This document shows positions 50,287-59,923 of a DNA stretch of 64,000 nt, piece after piece. This stretch comes from Roseospirillum parvum. Lineage in GTDB: Bacteria; Pseudomonadota; Alphaproteobacteria; Rhodospirillales; Rhodospirillaceae. How positions within the stretch are numbered: position 1 is the stretch's first letter; every line of letters starts with the position of its first letter. The position numbers and the translations under genes were made by a program. The stretch lies in contig NZ_FNCV01000011.1 of NCBI RefSeq assembly GCF_900100455.1, forward strand, positions 21,792 through 85,791, read 5' to 3'. The notes under the pieces were generated by a model. The model was not told where the DNA came from. It searched no databases and was given only the letters and a program-made list of their open reading frames with translations.

Positions 50287-53200
50287 TCAAGGTTCCAGCG
50301 ACAACGGGGCCTCCAAATCGATCTCGCTTAGCCGTCCTTGCGACTGCTCTTTCTTTGCCCACACAACGACGGGCGCGAGCCCATCGTCGATGACATCGCG
50401 CCCGTCGGCAGAATCAACCCAAGCAACTTCGGGGAGAGGTTTAGCCAAGCCGTCTTGAATGTGCGCTCTACGATCAGGGAAGTCGGTGTACCGGAAGTCG
50501 GTGAACCAAAACGCGGGTGCCCACCGCACCGTTCGAGGGGGATCCCCCCGGAGCACCGAAAGGACCACCGCGCCGGGCAGGCCCACAGTCAATGGATTGC
50601 GCAGGGCGGCAAACGCCTCCGCCTCAATGCGCGCCTGAAACTCATCAGGCCATTTGTTTCGGGCCAGCACGCCCAGAGCGCGGGCCCAAGCGGTCGTGGC
50701 AGCGGGTTGCGACGATGTCCGAAGGCGATCAAGGATTGTCAGCGCCAACTCTCCACGCGCCGTCTCCGAAAGGTCATCCGCCACGACCTCAAGAGTCCAC
50801 GCCAGCAAGGGCAAATCCTTCACGGTGCTCTCTTTCAGAAAACCAGCGACAGCCCGCTGGGCCCAATCTTCGACTGTCGCCCGGTCCACGTGATAGGCGG
50901 CCGCCAAGGCGGTGAGCCCCATATACAAGCTGGCCCGCCGGTCTGCATACTCGGGCGCGTTGGCGGCTTCTAGCAGCCTGGTCGCGAGTTCACGCGCGAC
51001 ATCTGGAGATACTCTGTCTGCAAGCAGAGAAATATAGAGAGGTATTACACTATAAGCGGAATTTTTTCTCGGGCCGATCAATTCAGCTGAAAGTCGAGTC
51101 GCGGCTATCTCGCCAAATTCCGCCAGCGTTAAATCAAATATGCAATTAATGCGATCTTTATATATAGAAAAGTAAGTTATTTCATTACGTTTGGGTTCAT
51201 GAATTACATAATGAAAAATTAGCTCAAAAAGTGCATCTCTGTCAATATTACTGTTGTAGTAAGGAACAATTCTTCTGGCGTTCTCGCAAAATGTTTTAAT
51301 TTTTTTTCCTTGTATATATTCACCATCAAACAAATTCGGCGCCAGTTCCCAGATTCTATCCAGGTAAAATCTATAATCATTCGCACAATTGAGAAATTCA
51401 CTATAAGTGTAATTCTTTCTGTCTCCCTTACAAGAACGCCATTCTTCATTAAAGTGATGAGCGTCAATAGAGCTTTCTTGATTAGAAAATGAATATAAAC
51501 CATCTATTATATCTAAAATAGATAAAAAGTACGGCTCATCGTCATTTGCAGGCAGCCTCATGATTTTTTCAGCGAGATGCGCAAGTGTTTTTGCAGTCTG
51601 CTTTGAAACGCCATAATTTAGATACCTGATTGTCGACGGGATAGCCTTCAAAACCCGAGGATCGGAAATGCTTGGAATTGCCTCGATAATTCGTCGGATT
51701 TGCTCGGCGTACCAGAGGGAGGGGGTCAGTCCATCGCCCGGGCGTCTGTAAAGCATTGCCTCTGCAGTAGCTTCCATAATAGTGGTATTATGAAGGCTCG
51801 GTTTTTCAATGAAGGCGGATACAGACCGTTCTAGGAGATGCTTATATTCTATCTCTCCATAAAAAGATAATAGGCGAGAAAGTGTTCCAGATAGGGCGTA
51901 TGGGTATGATCCATATTTATTAATAGAATATAAAGTCACACGCTTCATCAAATCATAAATATCATCCTTTGATAAAGAGAGAGATTTAAAAAAAGAATAA
52001 TCATCAATTCTATCTAAAGTCCGGCTTATGTGATAGTATGACCCTTCAAGTTTATCCGACATTTTTGACTTTAATGCAGTATTCAAGGCGAAGGAAAATA
52101 AATTGGAAAGTTCATCGCCATCAGTGGCTTCCATCGAAAAACCTAGAAGATGTATTATTGTTCCAACATTTTCCATTTCATTAATATTATTCAGAAGCTC
52201 ATTTGATTCTATATAAAAGCTAAGCAGATCTGTCGGACTCATGGCGAGTATGCATAGCTGCGCGGCCGTAATTATATGTTCCTGATGGTTTTCTCCATTT
52301 ATCTGTTCTATAGCGGCGTCACGAAAGCGTATCGCGTTTTCTTTTGCGGTATTTTGGGTCAAAATTCGACTTATTATGAAGAGTGCTGCATCATACGCCA
52401 TGCCACGATTATCCCGACTTGGTTCTATCAGTCGCGTGACAGCCTGATCGAAAATCGCTCTTCGGGTGTCGTGGTCTTGCTGTATCAGAAAAGCGTCAAA
52501 CCCAGCCCACAGAACTCTATCATGTAAAAGATAACGGTGATTACGATCAATTTCAAGGTCTGGGCCTCCGGATAATGGATCATGATAAGATCTCTGGAGA
52601 ACATGTAACCATGCCTCAATCGGGAATACCTCAGGCGTCCCGAGGATATAGGCAAGCTGGAAAGCTGTCGGCAGAATTTTTTCCCAGTCTTCTTGCGCCT
52701 CAACGGCCAACGACTGGACGAGTCCTTTGGTCCAATCATGCATGCTGGGTGAAGTACCCAGCAGGGCCCGCCCAAACATAATCGGGGCCTTGGAAAACAC
52801 GCGGGCGTGGTCAGGATCGGTCAGGAACAGTTTCGTGAAATGCCGGCGCACCGCCAATTCTTGAGCGGCAATCGCCCTAAGGGTTTGGGCTTCACCATCA
52901 GAAAGTTCAGCGGAGGTATTGAACTTCTTGATGCTCGTCTGGAAAGCCGCTTCAATGCGATTTTGCTGCAATTGCCGTGATTGCTGGATGCCGGCAAAGA
53001 CAACAAACGCCAGCACCAGCACATGTGGGGCGAACCGCAGCGTGCTGACCCATGCATAGCCTCGGAACTTGCCATAGCGGAAGCGGCTCCGCAGCCTGTC
53101 GACAAGGAACGCGATCTGCACGCCAGTTGGCAAGAGAGCCCGCCAACGGTTGCGCCACGTTGTCCACAACGGGCCATTTGCGGCCGCCAGTGCACGGGCG

Positions 53201-54618
53201 CCGTCCTCTAGGCGGTAAGTCCAACGGTTGGCACGGCGCTCTGCCTCCAGAACCGCGTTGGCAAGGTAGTCATGGTCCAGTTGCCACAGGGGATTCTCCA
53301 AATCGCTTGAGGCGCGCTGCCGCATTACCTCCCGTCGCTCTAAGTCTTCCAAGACGGCCCGGGCGGCCTCGCGGTCAGCCTCATTTATGATTTTGAGAAG
53401 ATCATCTTCCCGGGTAGCCGTGGCCTTGGGCACCTCACTTGTGCGGTCCACCAGAGCGACCAACGCTTGGCGAATCGGATGCCGCGACTGGTCGTGGGCT
53501 TCGGCGGCGGCCTGCACGGCAGTTTCGATGAACTGAGCTTCCAGGCCCCGCGCCCCCCCGGCGCGTTCGTAAGACCTTAGGGTCACGCGTTGTCTCGGCA
53601 GCGTTGCCAAGGCAGCCAGAACGACTTTGAGCTGCTGTGGCAACACGCGACCTTCCCGCGTCAGATCGGTCTCCAGGCGATGGCACAGGTCCCGCCATCC
53701 GCCTTCCGGATTCTTGATCACGGTATTGCCGTCCACCGGTTCGGTCAGGCGGGCCAACAAAGGGCCGATCTCATGGGGCGGAAGCGTCGCCAACGAAACT
53801 GTTCTGGGCTGGCCGAAATGTACACAACCCAGGCCATCGGCGGCATCCCTGCGGGTGACGATCATTACATGCAGTCGGGGCGCTTCGCCTTCCAAGTGGT
53901 CCCTTAGCGATCTCCAGAACCCATTCTGTTGGCAGAGTTCATCCGGCTGCAGCCAAGACCTGTTTTGTAGAAATCGGTTGCGGTGAACGTTCTGGTAGTC
54001 GTCGAACTGGTCGAGGATAAGCAGCGGGGTTAGTCCCAGGGTGGGCTGTATTTTTGCCAGCGCATCGGAGCATTCGGCCAGGGGAAGGGGATCATTCCAA
54101 CCCAACTTCTGCCGTGCCTCGGCGCTGAAGGCGGGCGCCGCGTTCAGTGCCACGGACACCGCCCGCCAGGGCGCCTCCTCCCAACTAGGCCCGTCCAACA
54201 AGGTTTCCACATAGATTGGCAGCAACCCGGCGTCCGCGCGAAGGTCCTGCAACAAACCGGCCTGCAAAAGCGCCGATTTACCAGCACCAGAGGCGCCGAC
54301 CAGGAACACCAGGGGGTGTGTCCGGCACGAGTGGATCAAACTCTCGATGTCGTCATCCCGCCCCGTCAGGTGCGCGCGATTGTTCCGAACCAGCCGCAAG
54401 GCTTCCGGTCGGCACAGGATAGATTGGCGTCGCGACAGAAGCTTAATGAACACCCCACTGACAATAAGAAACAAAGATAAAAGAAAAAAAATTATCGTTT
54501 CTGAAGATTCCAGGGTGGCGGCGATATCACTGAAGTCCAATAGAAGTGTTTTGATAGCCCCGATAATTACTCCTAGGGCAACCAAAGGGGCGCCAACCCT
54601 GTTGATTTTATTCTCCAT
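50287..54618 (-). CDS. Membrane-anchored nSTAND-type NTPase (defence-like cargo gene)
   Basis: 1443 aa from ATG 54618. Two N-terminal membrane segments (residues 8-27 and 41-60), then an nSTAND1-like NTPase: LTGRDDDIESLI, Walker A GASGAGKS (108-115), Walker B LLILDQFDD (199-207), IVTRRD sensor (253-258), and a winged helix ending WQLDHDYLANAVLEAE. A third membrane helix (about 529-546) precedes some 890 residues of helical repeats, the likely ligand-sensing arm. STAND NTPases are known antiviral sensors (Avs-type) and signal hubs. The central coding part (about 51,000-52,650) is far more AT-rich than the phage around it. The gene has its own promoter (54701-54729) and interrupts the head operon. 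Effector action at the membrane is inference. Confidence 0.85.
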   Translation of the reverse strand: MENKINRVGAPLVALGVIIGAIKTLLLDFSDIAATLESSETIIFFLLSLFLIVSGVFIKLLSRRQSILCRPEALRLVRNNRAHLTGRDDDIESLIHSCRTHPLVFLVGASGAGKSALLQAGLLQDLRADAGLLPIYVETLLDGPSWEEAPWRAVSVALNAAPAFSAEARQKLGWNDPLPLAECSDALAKIQPTLGLTPLLILDQFDDYQNVHRNRFLQNRSWLQPDELCQQNGFWRSLRDHLEGEAPRLHVMIVTRRDAADGLGCVHFGQPRTVSLATLPPHEIGPLLARLTEPVDGNTVIKNPEGGWRDLCHRLETDLTREGRVLPQQLKVVLAALATLPRQRVTLRSYERAGGARGLEAQFIETAVQAAAEAHDQSRHPIRQALVALVDRTSEVPKATATREDDLLKIINEADREAARAVLEDLERREVMRQRASSDLENPLWQLDHDYLANAVLEAERRANRWTYRLEDGARALAAANGPLWTTWRNRWRALLPTGVQIAFLVDRLRSRFRYGKFRGYAWVSTLRFAPHVLVLAFVVFAGIQQSRQLQQNRIEAAFQTSIKKFNTSAELSDGEAQTLRAIAAQELAVRRHFTKLFLTDPDHARVFSKAPIMFGRALLGTSPSMHDWTKGLVQSLAVEAQEDWEKILPTAFQLAYILGTPEVFPIEAWLHVLQRSYHDPLSGGPDLEIDRNHRYLLHDRVLWAGFDAFLIQQDHDTRRAIFDQAVTRLIEPSRDNRGMAYDAALFIISRILTQNTAKENAIRFRDAAIEQINGENHQEHIITAAQLCILAMSPTDLLSFYIESNELLNNINEMENVGTIIHLLGFSMEATDGDELSNLFSFALNTALKSKMSDKLEGSYYHISRTLDRIDDYSFFKSLSLSKDDIYDLMKRVTLYSINKYGSYPYALSGTLSRLLSFYGEIEYKHLLERSVSAFIEKPSLHNTTIMEATAEAMLYRRPGDGLTPSLWYAEQIRRIIEAIPSISDPRVLKAIPSTIRYLNYGVSKQTAKTLAHLAEKIMRLPANDDEPYFLSILDIIDGLYSFSNQESSIDAHHFNEEWRSCKGDRKNYTYSEFLNCANDYRFYLDRIWELAPNLFDGEYIQGKKIKTFCENARRIVPYYNSNIDRDALFELIFHYVIHEPKRNEITYFSIYKDRINCIFDLTLAEFGEIAATRLSAELIGPRKNSAYSVIPLYISLLADRVSPDVARELATRLLEAANAPEYADRRASLYMGLTALAAAYHVDRATVEDWAQRAVAGFLKESTVKDLPLLAWTLEVVADDLSETARGELALTILDRLRTSSQPAATTAWARALGVLARNKWPDEFQARIEAEAFAALRNPLTVGLPGAVVLSVLRGDPPRTVRWAPAFWFTDFRYTDFPDRRAHIQDGLAKPLPEVAWVDSADGRDVIDDGLAPVVVWAKKEQSQGRLSEIDLEAPLSLEP

Positions 54619-54700
54619 GGTGTGACCCCTCAGGTGCTGTTGGGCGGGGGGGCAAACGCCAAGCACGCACCCCAACAGGACGCACAACGGCGATGGATCA

Positions 54701-54729
54701 AGAATAGCGTGCCATTTCGCACCTGCCAA
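54701..54729 (-). promoter_or_regulatory. Own promoter of the STAND NTPase gene
   Basis: On the minus strand TTGGCA (54724-54729) and TATTCT (54701-54706) are 17 bases apart, leaving a leader of about 75 bases to the ATG. This would express the cargo gene in the lysogen independently of phage late transcription. Confidence 0.6.
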
Positions 54730-54964
54730 CAGACCCTGGGGGATATAGGACTACCTTCTTTTTCGTTTAGTCACGAACGTAGGAGAGACTCGCAAAAGAA
54801 CCTGAACCCCTCCGGAAACGGCCTCTTGAAGGCCGATGGGCCGGTCTGAAAGCGCGTTTTGAGACCCCACGGCCCATTTTGGCCACCCCCCGCTGTTCGC
54901 CACCCGGCCACAACATGGAAACGCGCCCGGCCACCGAGGGCGCGAGGCTTCCGACAGGTGGCCG

Positions 54965-55051
54965 CGTCGATTTCTGACGGGGTCCAGACGCGCGCAAGGC
55001 CCTGGGGTGGTGTCCCAGGGCCTTGGGAAGGGCAATGGCCGTCAGAATCGC
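54965..55051. repeat. Regulatory-type intergenic element, copy 2 (right of the STAND gene)
   Basis: CGTCGATTTCTGACGGGGTC (54965-54984) is identical to copy 1, and CCGTCAGAATCGC (55039-55051) matches too. Between them is a perfect 12-bp hairpin, CAAGGCCCTGGG (54995-55006) with CCCAGGGCCTTG (55014-55025), which looks like a transcription stop after the MuF gene. The rest of the gap 54619-55065 shows only the STAND promoter and leader; I see no gene in it. Confidence 0.75.
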
Positions 55052-55065
55052 CTCTGTGGCGGTTC

Positions 55066-56742
55066 TCAGGGTTTGGGGCGCGACGCCAAGGTCAGCTCGC
55101 CGATCATCCCCTCGCCGGCGCCGCGCCAATGGTCCGTCTCGAAGGCCGGGTTGGGGCCGTGCGCCCGCAGGTAGGCGGTGTTGGCGGCGTCATGGGCGCG
55201 CATCCGCGCCAGCAGGGCCGCATCGCGGTCGGCCGGGGTGGGCGCGGTCGTGCCGGGGGCGGCTTCCATCATGCGGCCAGTCTTGCTCAGGTCTTCCAGC
55301 ATCACACGCACGATCCCGTCGGGTTGGCTACGATCCACCTCCAGGATACGGAATTTTGCGCCCGGAGGCCAGAGGACCTCGGATTCGCCAGAATAGTGCG
55401 ACAATCGGACGATGGACCGGCCGCCGCCACTGACCACGACGAACCGGTGATTGCGGCTGTGGCCCAGGTCCGTGCTGGCCGACCAGAAGGCCCGCACCGT
55501 GATCGTGGCGCCGGAGACCAAGCCGGCCGAGGCCTCGGCCGTCAGGTCCTCGCCCCGGCTGACAAGGCCGTCATAGGCCGGCATCTTGGCCAGGCCGTCC
55601 TCCACCACCCGGGCGAAGTCGGCCACCGCCCGGCTGGGCCGGCCCGAGCGCAGCTCGGCGTTGATCTGGCGCGCCTGGGCCCGGGTGTACTGACGCACCG
55701 CCACCGCCTCGGCGATGGACAGCCCGTCGGCTTCCGGCAGGCGCCCGGCATCGCGCTGGGCCAGCACCCAGGCGCGCTCGCGGCGGAACCGCTTGCCGCC
55801 GATCAGGCCGCGCACCGCCGCTTCGGGATCGAACCCGCCGGAAAGCGCGTCCTCAAGGTCGCGCTTGGTGGGGTTGAGGCGGGTTTCCTGAGGCGTGAAG
55901 GGGCGCCGGCCGGGGGTGGCCATCTCCCAGTTCGCCATGTGGGGCAGGCTTTCGCAGCCGCAGTTGATGCGGTGCGCCGGCGGCACCGAGGGGGCCCGGG
56001 GATAGGGGATGCGGATGCCGCCCACGTCGAACGGTTCGTCCACGTCGCGCACCTGACCATCGGCCAGGTCATGGGCGAGGCGGCTGTGAATCTTGCCCGA
56101 GCGCCGCCATTGTTTCTGCAGGCCGGGCACATGGCGCGCCGCCTGCTCCAGGCGGGCCTGGGCGGCGGCGCTGAAGGCCCCGCCCACCTCGGTGCGCACC
56201 ACGCCGAGGGCGCGCCGCCGGCCGCCCTCGGTGAGCAGTTTCTCGACCCGCGCGGTGGCGGTCCCGGGATCGATCACCCCGCCCACCACCAGATGCAACT
56301 GACCGCTGATCCGCGCCGCCAGGTCATCCGACAGGCCGCGCATCCGGGCGACCATGAAACGGCGGGTCTCGACCAGCGCCCCCAGGTCGAGGCTGGGCAG
56401 GCGGCCGGTAAGATCGATGCCGCCGGCGGCCAGCGGCGCCTCGACCAGGGCCTGCCCGGCGGTCCAGGCGTCATCGACGGCGCTTTGCAGGATTTCCGCC
56501 CCGTTCCCGGCCAGCCGCGCCTTGGCCTCGGCCACCGACTGGGCCAGCCGGGGCAGGCGCCACAGTTGGTAGTCGCTGGGCTGATCGGCCAGGGCGGCGG
56601 CGATCTCGCCGGAAATCTCGGCCAGCAGGTCGTCGAGGCGGGCCATGGCGGCGCGCTGGATGTCGCCCCGGGCCAGCGCCCGCCGCCGCCGTTCGGCGCG
56701 GAAGGCGCGGTCCCGGTCCTCGGGCGTCGGCGCGTCGCTCAT
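55066..56742 (-). CDS. MuF-type head morphogenesis protein fused to an ADP-ribosyltransferase domain
   Basis: 558 aa. The N-terminal and middle parts (residues 1-275) are a Mu gpF/SPP1 gp7 minor head protein, with the typical segment KIHSRLAHDLADGQVRDVD, RIPYPRAPSVPPAHRINCGC. The C-terminal part (about 345-490) shows the R-S-E pattern of mono-ADP-ribosyltransferases: R396 (LVSRGED), S421-A-S423-T (FWSAST), and E453-S-E455 in SGESEVLWPPGAKFRILEV. In T4, head-borne transferases enter the cell with the DNA. MuF fusions with toxin domains are known in temperate phages. Target protein unknown. Confidence 0.85.
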   Translation of the reverse strand: MSDAPTPEDRDRAFRAERRRRALARGDIQRAAMARLDDLLAEISGEIAAALADQPSDYQLWRLPRLAQSVAEAKARLAGNGAEILQSAVDDAWTAGQALVEAPLAAGGIDLTGRLPSLDLGALVETRRFMVARMRGLSDDLAARISGQLHLVVGGVIDPGTATARVEKLLTEGGRRRALGVVRTEVGGAFSAAAQARLEQAARHVPGLQKQWRRSGKIHSRLAHDLADGQVRDVDEPFDVGGIRIPYPRAPSVPPAHRINCGCESLPHMANWEMATPGRRPFTPQETRLNPTKRDLEDALSGGFDPEAAVRGLIGGKRFRRERAWVLAQRDAGRLPEADGLSIAEAVAVRQYTRAQARQINAELRSGRPSRAVADFARVVEDGLAKMPAYDGLVSRGEDLTAEASAGLVSGATITVRAFWSASTDLGHSRNHRFVVVSGGGRSIVRLSHYSGESEVLWPPGAKFRILEVDRSQPDGIVRVMLEDLSKTGRMMEAAPGTTAPTPADRDAALLARMRAHDAANTAYLRAHGPNPAFETDHWRGAGEGMIGELTLASRPKP

Positions 56743-56743
56743 C

Positions 56744-58186
56744 TCAGGCCGGGTCCGCCCGGGGGGCGGGATCGGCCGGGTTGGAACCGGCCGGATCGGG
56801 GGCGGGATCGACGATCAGGTCCGCCTCGCGCTCGGCCAGGGATTCCTCGCGCGCCTCGGCCAGGGCCTGCTCGGGATCGATCTCCACCCCCAGATAGGCG
56901 GCCATGGCGGCGATCAGGCGCACCGCCTCGGCCCGGGGCAGCAGGCCCTCGGCGACCGCCGCCGCCACCGCCGAAACCACCTGGGCCAGGGCCGCCGAGA
57001 AGCGCGACACGTCCTGGGCCACCAGTTCGGGGAACTCGATCTTGGGTTTCCAGGCGCCGTCGCCCCGGTCCAGTGTGCGGCCGCGCGCCGCCAGGCGCTG
57101 GGTCAGGGCGTAACGGCAGACCCGTTCCAGCATCCGCTTCAGGGTCTGCTGACGCATGGTCAGCATCTTGTAGGCCGGGGCGCCCATCTCCCCGGCGGTC
57201 GCCCGGTTGACGTCCCCGCCGCCGCCGTACCAGTGCTCGGGCAGGCCCTGGGCCCCCATGGCGTGCAGCCGGAACAGGCGGGCGGCGGTCTCGCCATCCT
57301 CCGCCTTGATATCGGGCGAGCGGGTTTCCCAGCTTTCGTTCTCGTTGTGCACCCGCGCCCCGGCGGTGTGCGGCACCTTGAGGGCGGCGGCGCGTTGTTC
57401 GACCTCTTCCTGGGTCGCCCCGGTCAGGGTGACGTCCCAGATGAAGGCGCGCATGTAATCGGCCCGCTCAAGCTCGCCAAACAGGAACTGGTCCAAGGCG
57501 TCGATCCAGTCGGCGGCGGCCAACAGGTCCGAGCGCCCGCGCTGCCCGCACATCAGATCGTTGACCCGGAAATAGAAACAGTCCCCGGAATCGAAGGTGC
57601 GGCGCAGGGCCACCGTGCCCGGGGCGAACAGGTCCTCGTCGGCACCCTCGTAAAGGATGCGGTAGCGCCGCTTGCGCTGGCAGGCATCGGGCCGGGTGAT
57701 GATGCCGATCTGCACCGCGCTGTTTTCCGGATCGCAGACCACGTCCTCGACGTCCGAGGGGTCCAGGTAGGCCAGCCGGACATGGCCGTCGATGCCGACG
57801 AACACCGGCCAGATTTGTTCGCCGAACAGGGCCAGCTCGCGGGCCCGGGTGATCAGGGTGGCGTCCAGGTCGGTGATCGGATCGTCCCAGAAATCGTCCA
57901 GCCAGGCCTGCGCCTGCGGGTCTTCCGCCTTGGCCCGCACCCCCTCGGCCAACAGGAAGGCCAGCGAGACCTCGACCATCCAGTGGCCGAGCGGCGTGGA
58001 CTCCCACAACCCCATGGCCACCCGCTGCATCCGGGTCTGGGTCATGGGCAGCAGGTCGCGCGGATCGCTGCCCCCGGTCAGGCGGCGGAAGCCGGGCTCG
58101 TCGCGCGGGTCGCGGTTGGTCCCGGCGGCCTCGCGGGCCGGGGCGGTGGCGGGGGGCGGGCGGCGGAACAGGTTGAACAGCTTCAA
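56744..58186 (-). CDS. Portal protein
   Basis: 480 aa from TTG 58186, overlapping the terminase stop (TTGA) with GGGAG upstream. MTQTRMQRVAMGLWESTPLG, GFGEQIWPVF-like LFGEQIWPVFVGIDGHVRLA, YLDPSDVEDVVCDPENSAVQ, FRVNDLMCGQRGRSDLLAAA and YMRAFIWDVTLTGATQEEVE mark a phage portal of the large-ring type. The acidic C-terminal tail (EADLIVDPAPDPAGSNPADP) is disordered. Place between terminase and MuF protein confirms it. Confidence 0.85.
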   Translation of the reverse strand: MKLFNLFRRPPPATAPAREAAGTNRDPRDEPGFRRLTGGSDPRDLLPMTQTRMQRVAMGLWESTPLGHWMVEVSLAFLLAEGVRAKAEDPQAQAWLDDFWDDPITDLDATLITRARELALFGEQIWPVFVGIDGHVRLAYLDPSDVEDVVCDPENSAVQIGIITRPDACQRKRRYRILYEGADEDLFAPGTVALRRTFDSGDCFYFRVNDLMCGQRGRSDLLAAADWIDALDQFLFGELERADYMRAFIWDVTLTGATQEEVEQRAAALKVPHTAGARVHNENESWETRSPDIKAEDGETAARLFRLHAMGAQGLPEHWYGGGGDVNRATAGEMGAPAYKMLTMRQQTLKRMLERVCRYALTQRLAARGRTLDRGDGAWKPKIEFPELVAQDVSRFSAALAQVVSAVAAAVAEGLLPRAEAVRLIAAMAAYLGVEIDPEQALAEAREESLAEREADLIVDPAPDPAGSNPADPAPRADPA

Positions 58187-59919
58187 GGTCGATCTCCCAT
58201 CAGGCGCCGGCGCCCGGGGCGGGCGCGGGCGCCATAGCGCGCGGCGAGAGAGCCCATGCGGCCGGCCCGCGCGGCCCGTCCGGTGGCGGCTTCGGGATCG
58301 CCATCCCCCGCCCGACGGGCGTTGGCGCCCGCCCCGGCGCCGACCCCCATGGCCAGGCGGAACAGCATTTCCAGGCCGTCCGGGCCGTCGTCGTGATCGG
58401 CGTTGGGAAAGTGGGTCAGCTGCTCGATCAGGGTCTTCTGGCTCGCATGCAGCAGGATGATGCCGGCGGTGACGTAGGGTTGCAGGGCCTCGATGCGCAG
58501 CACCTTGTCGGTATGGGGAATCACCGGCACGGCGGGCACCGGCACCCCGCGCTCGATGGCGCGGGCCAGCAACTGGGTGCGCAAGAACTCCTGGAACTGC
58601 ACCGCCTCCACCGCCCACTTCTGGCAGCCGTAGGCCCGTTGCAGCTCGATCACGTCGTTGATGATGCGGTCCGGCAGGCGCTTGCGGATCTGTGCCTCGA
58701 CCACGAACAGGCGGCCGTTCTCCACATCCCGCGCCCCGACCAGCAGGGCCGAGGGATCACGGGTCCGCCCGGCCCGGCCCAGCGACGGGTCGCAGGCCCC
58801 GAAGTGCGCCCACTGACGCATCAGGGCCGGCGCCTCGGTCCAATAGGTGATCCGCTCGAAGGTGGCGTCGGCCTCGGTCGGGTTGTTCTGGTGCTCGCTG
58901 GCGAAGGCGGCCAGGCCGACCCGCAGGCGGATTTGCATCAGCAGGGCCAGCGGCTGGACCGCCGGCCACAGCACGCGGGCCCCCCGGTGCATGGCCCGGT
59001 GATGCCGGGCCAGGAAGGCCTCGGCCGCCGCCGGCCCCTGGTTGCGGTAAAGCTCCTCCCAGCGGTCCCACAGGTCCATCCGCTCGGGCCACTCGACGAT
59101 GGCGCGGAAGGTGACCGCCCGCCAGGCCGGGTTGGCCAGCTTGCGGGCCAGCACGGAATCGACGTGCAGCACGGTGCCCACGTAGACCATGTCCATCGAG
59201 CCGTCGGGCGGGCCCAGCGGCTCCACCGCCCGGTCGATCCAGGCTTCCCGCTTGTCGCGCTGGTCCGGCGAGCGGACGTTCTCATCGTTCTCGATATCGT
59301 CCAGGATCACCAGATCAGGCCGCTGGCTGCCGTGCCGGGCGCCGCGAATGCGCTTGCCGGCGCCGCCCGCCTGGATCTTGGCCCCGCCGGCGGTGACGAT
59401 CACCCCGACCTGCCACACCGGCCCGCCGCCGCAACCCTGGGGAAAGTCGTGGGCCAGGCGCGGGTTGTCGGTCAGCTCGGTCTTGATGCCCTCCAGCATC
59501 ATCGCCGCCACCTCGATGGCGTCCGAGAGGATCAGGGGATAGCGCCGCCGCCGGGTGAGGACGCACCACAGCACGAACAACTCGGTCCAATAGGTGCTTT
59601 TGGCGTTGCCGCGCGGGGCGGCTTCCACCTCGCGCGCACCGCCCGGCCCGTCGGCGATCTCCTGGCCCCGGCTGAAGATGTAGGCGTGAAAGGCGCTGGG
59701 TTCGGCCCGCCCCCGGTGCGGGAAGTAGGTGCGGCAGAAAGCGCCGAAGGAGGCCTTGGTTTCGGCGGCGCGGGCGCGGGTGGCCGGGGGGCTGGTGTCG
59801 AAATCGCCCAGATCGGCGGCGGCCGCGATCTCGTCGCGCAGCCCCTGGGCGAACTCGGCGATGGCCTCCAGGAAGTCGCCCGAGCCCCATTTCGCCTCGG
59901 TCTTGAACCGCCGACCCAT
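58183..59919 (-). CDS. Terminase large subunit
   Basis: 578 aa from ATG 59919. ATPase: AAPRGNAKSTYWTELF (deviant Walker A, residues 101-116), DLVILDDIENDENVRS (Walker B, 202-209), then an RNaseH-like nuclease domain with GACDPSLGRAGRTRDPSALL and KWAVEAVQFQEFL, and D-rich C-terminal NADHDDGPDGLEML. Packages DNA into proheads; Mu-like phages use headful cutting beyond the prophage end. About 30 residues of Gly/Ala/Arg follow the nuclease domain. Confidence 0.92.
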   Translation of the reverse strand: MGRRFKTEAKWGSGDFLEAIAEFAQGLRDEIAAAADLGDFDTSPPATRARAAETKASFGAFCRTYFPHRGRAEPSAFHAYIFSRGQEIADGPGGAREVEAAPRGNAKSTYWTELFVLWCVLTRRRRYPLILSDAIEVAAMMLEGIKTELTDNPRLAHDFPQGCGGGPVWQVGVIVTAGGAKIQAGGAGKRIRGARHGSQRPDLVILDDIENDENVRSPDQRDKREAWIDRAVEPLGPPDGSMDMVYVGTVLHVDSVLARKLANPAWRAVTFRAIVEWPERMDLWDRWEELYRNQGPAAAEAFLARHHRAMHRGARVLWPAVQPLALLMQIRLRVGLAAFASEHQNNPTEADATFERITYWTEAPALMRQWAHFGACDPSLGRAGRTRDPSALLVGARDVENGRLFVVEAQIRKRLPDRIINDVIELQRAYGCQKWAVEAVQFQEFLRTQLLARAIERGVPVPAVPVIPHTDKVLRIEALQPYVTAGIILLHASQKTLIEQLTHFPNADHDDGPDGLEMLFRLAMGVGAGAGANARRAGDGDPEAATGRAARAGRMGSLAARYGARARPGRRRLMGDRP

Positions 59920-59923
59920 GGCT

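Noticed and set aside
49874..50458. Plus-strand open frame of 194 codons overlapping the end of the STAND gene
   Set aside because: No ribosome site, no motif, antisense to the STAND gene end; composition looks random.
51219..51503. Small open frames in the AT-rich part of the STAND gene on both strands
   Set aside because: They lie inside the continuous 1443-codon frame and reflect low GC rather than genes.
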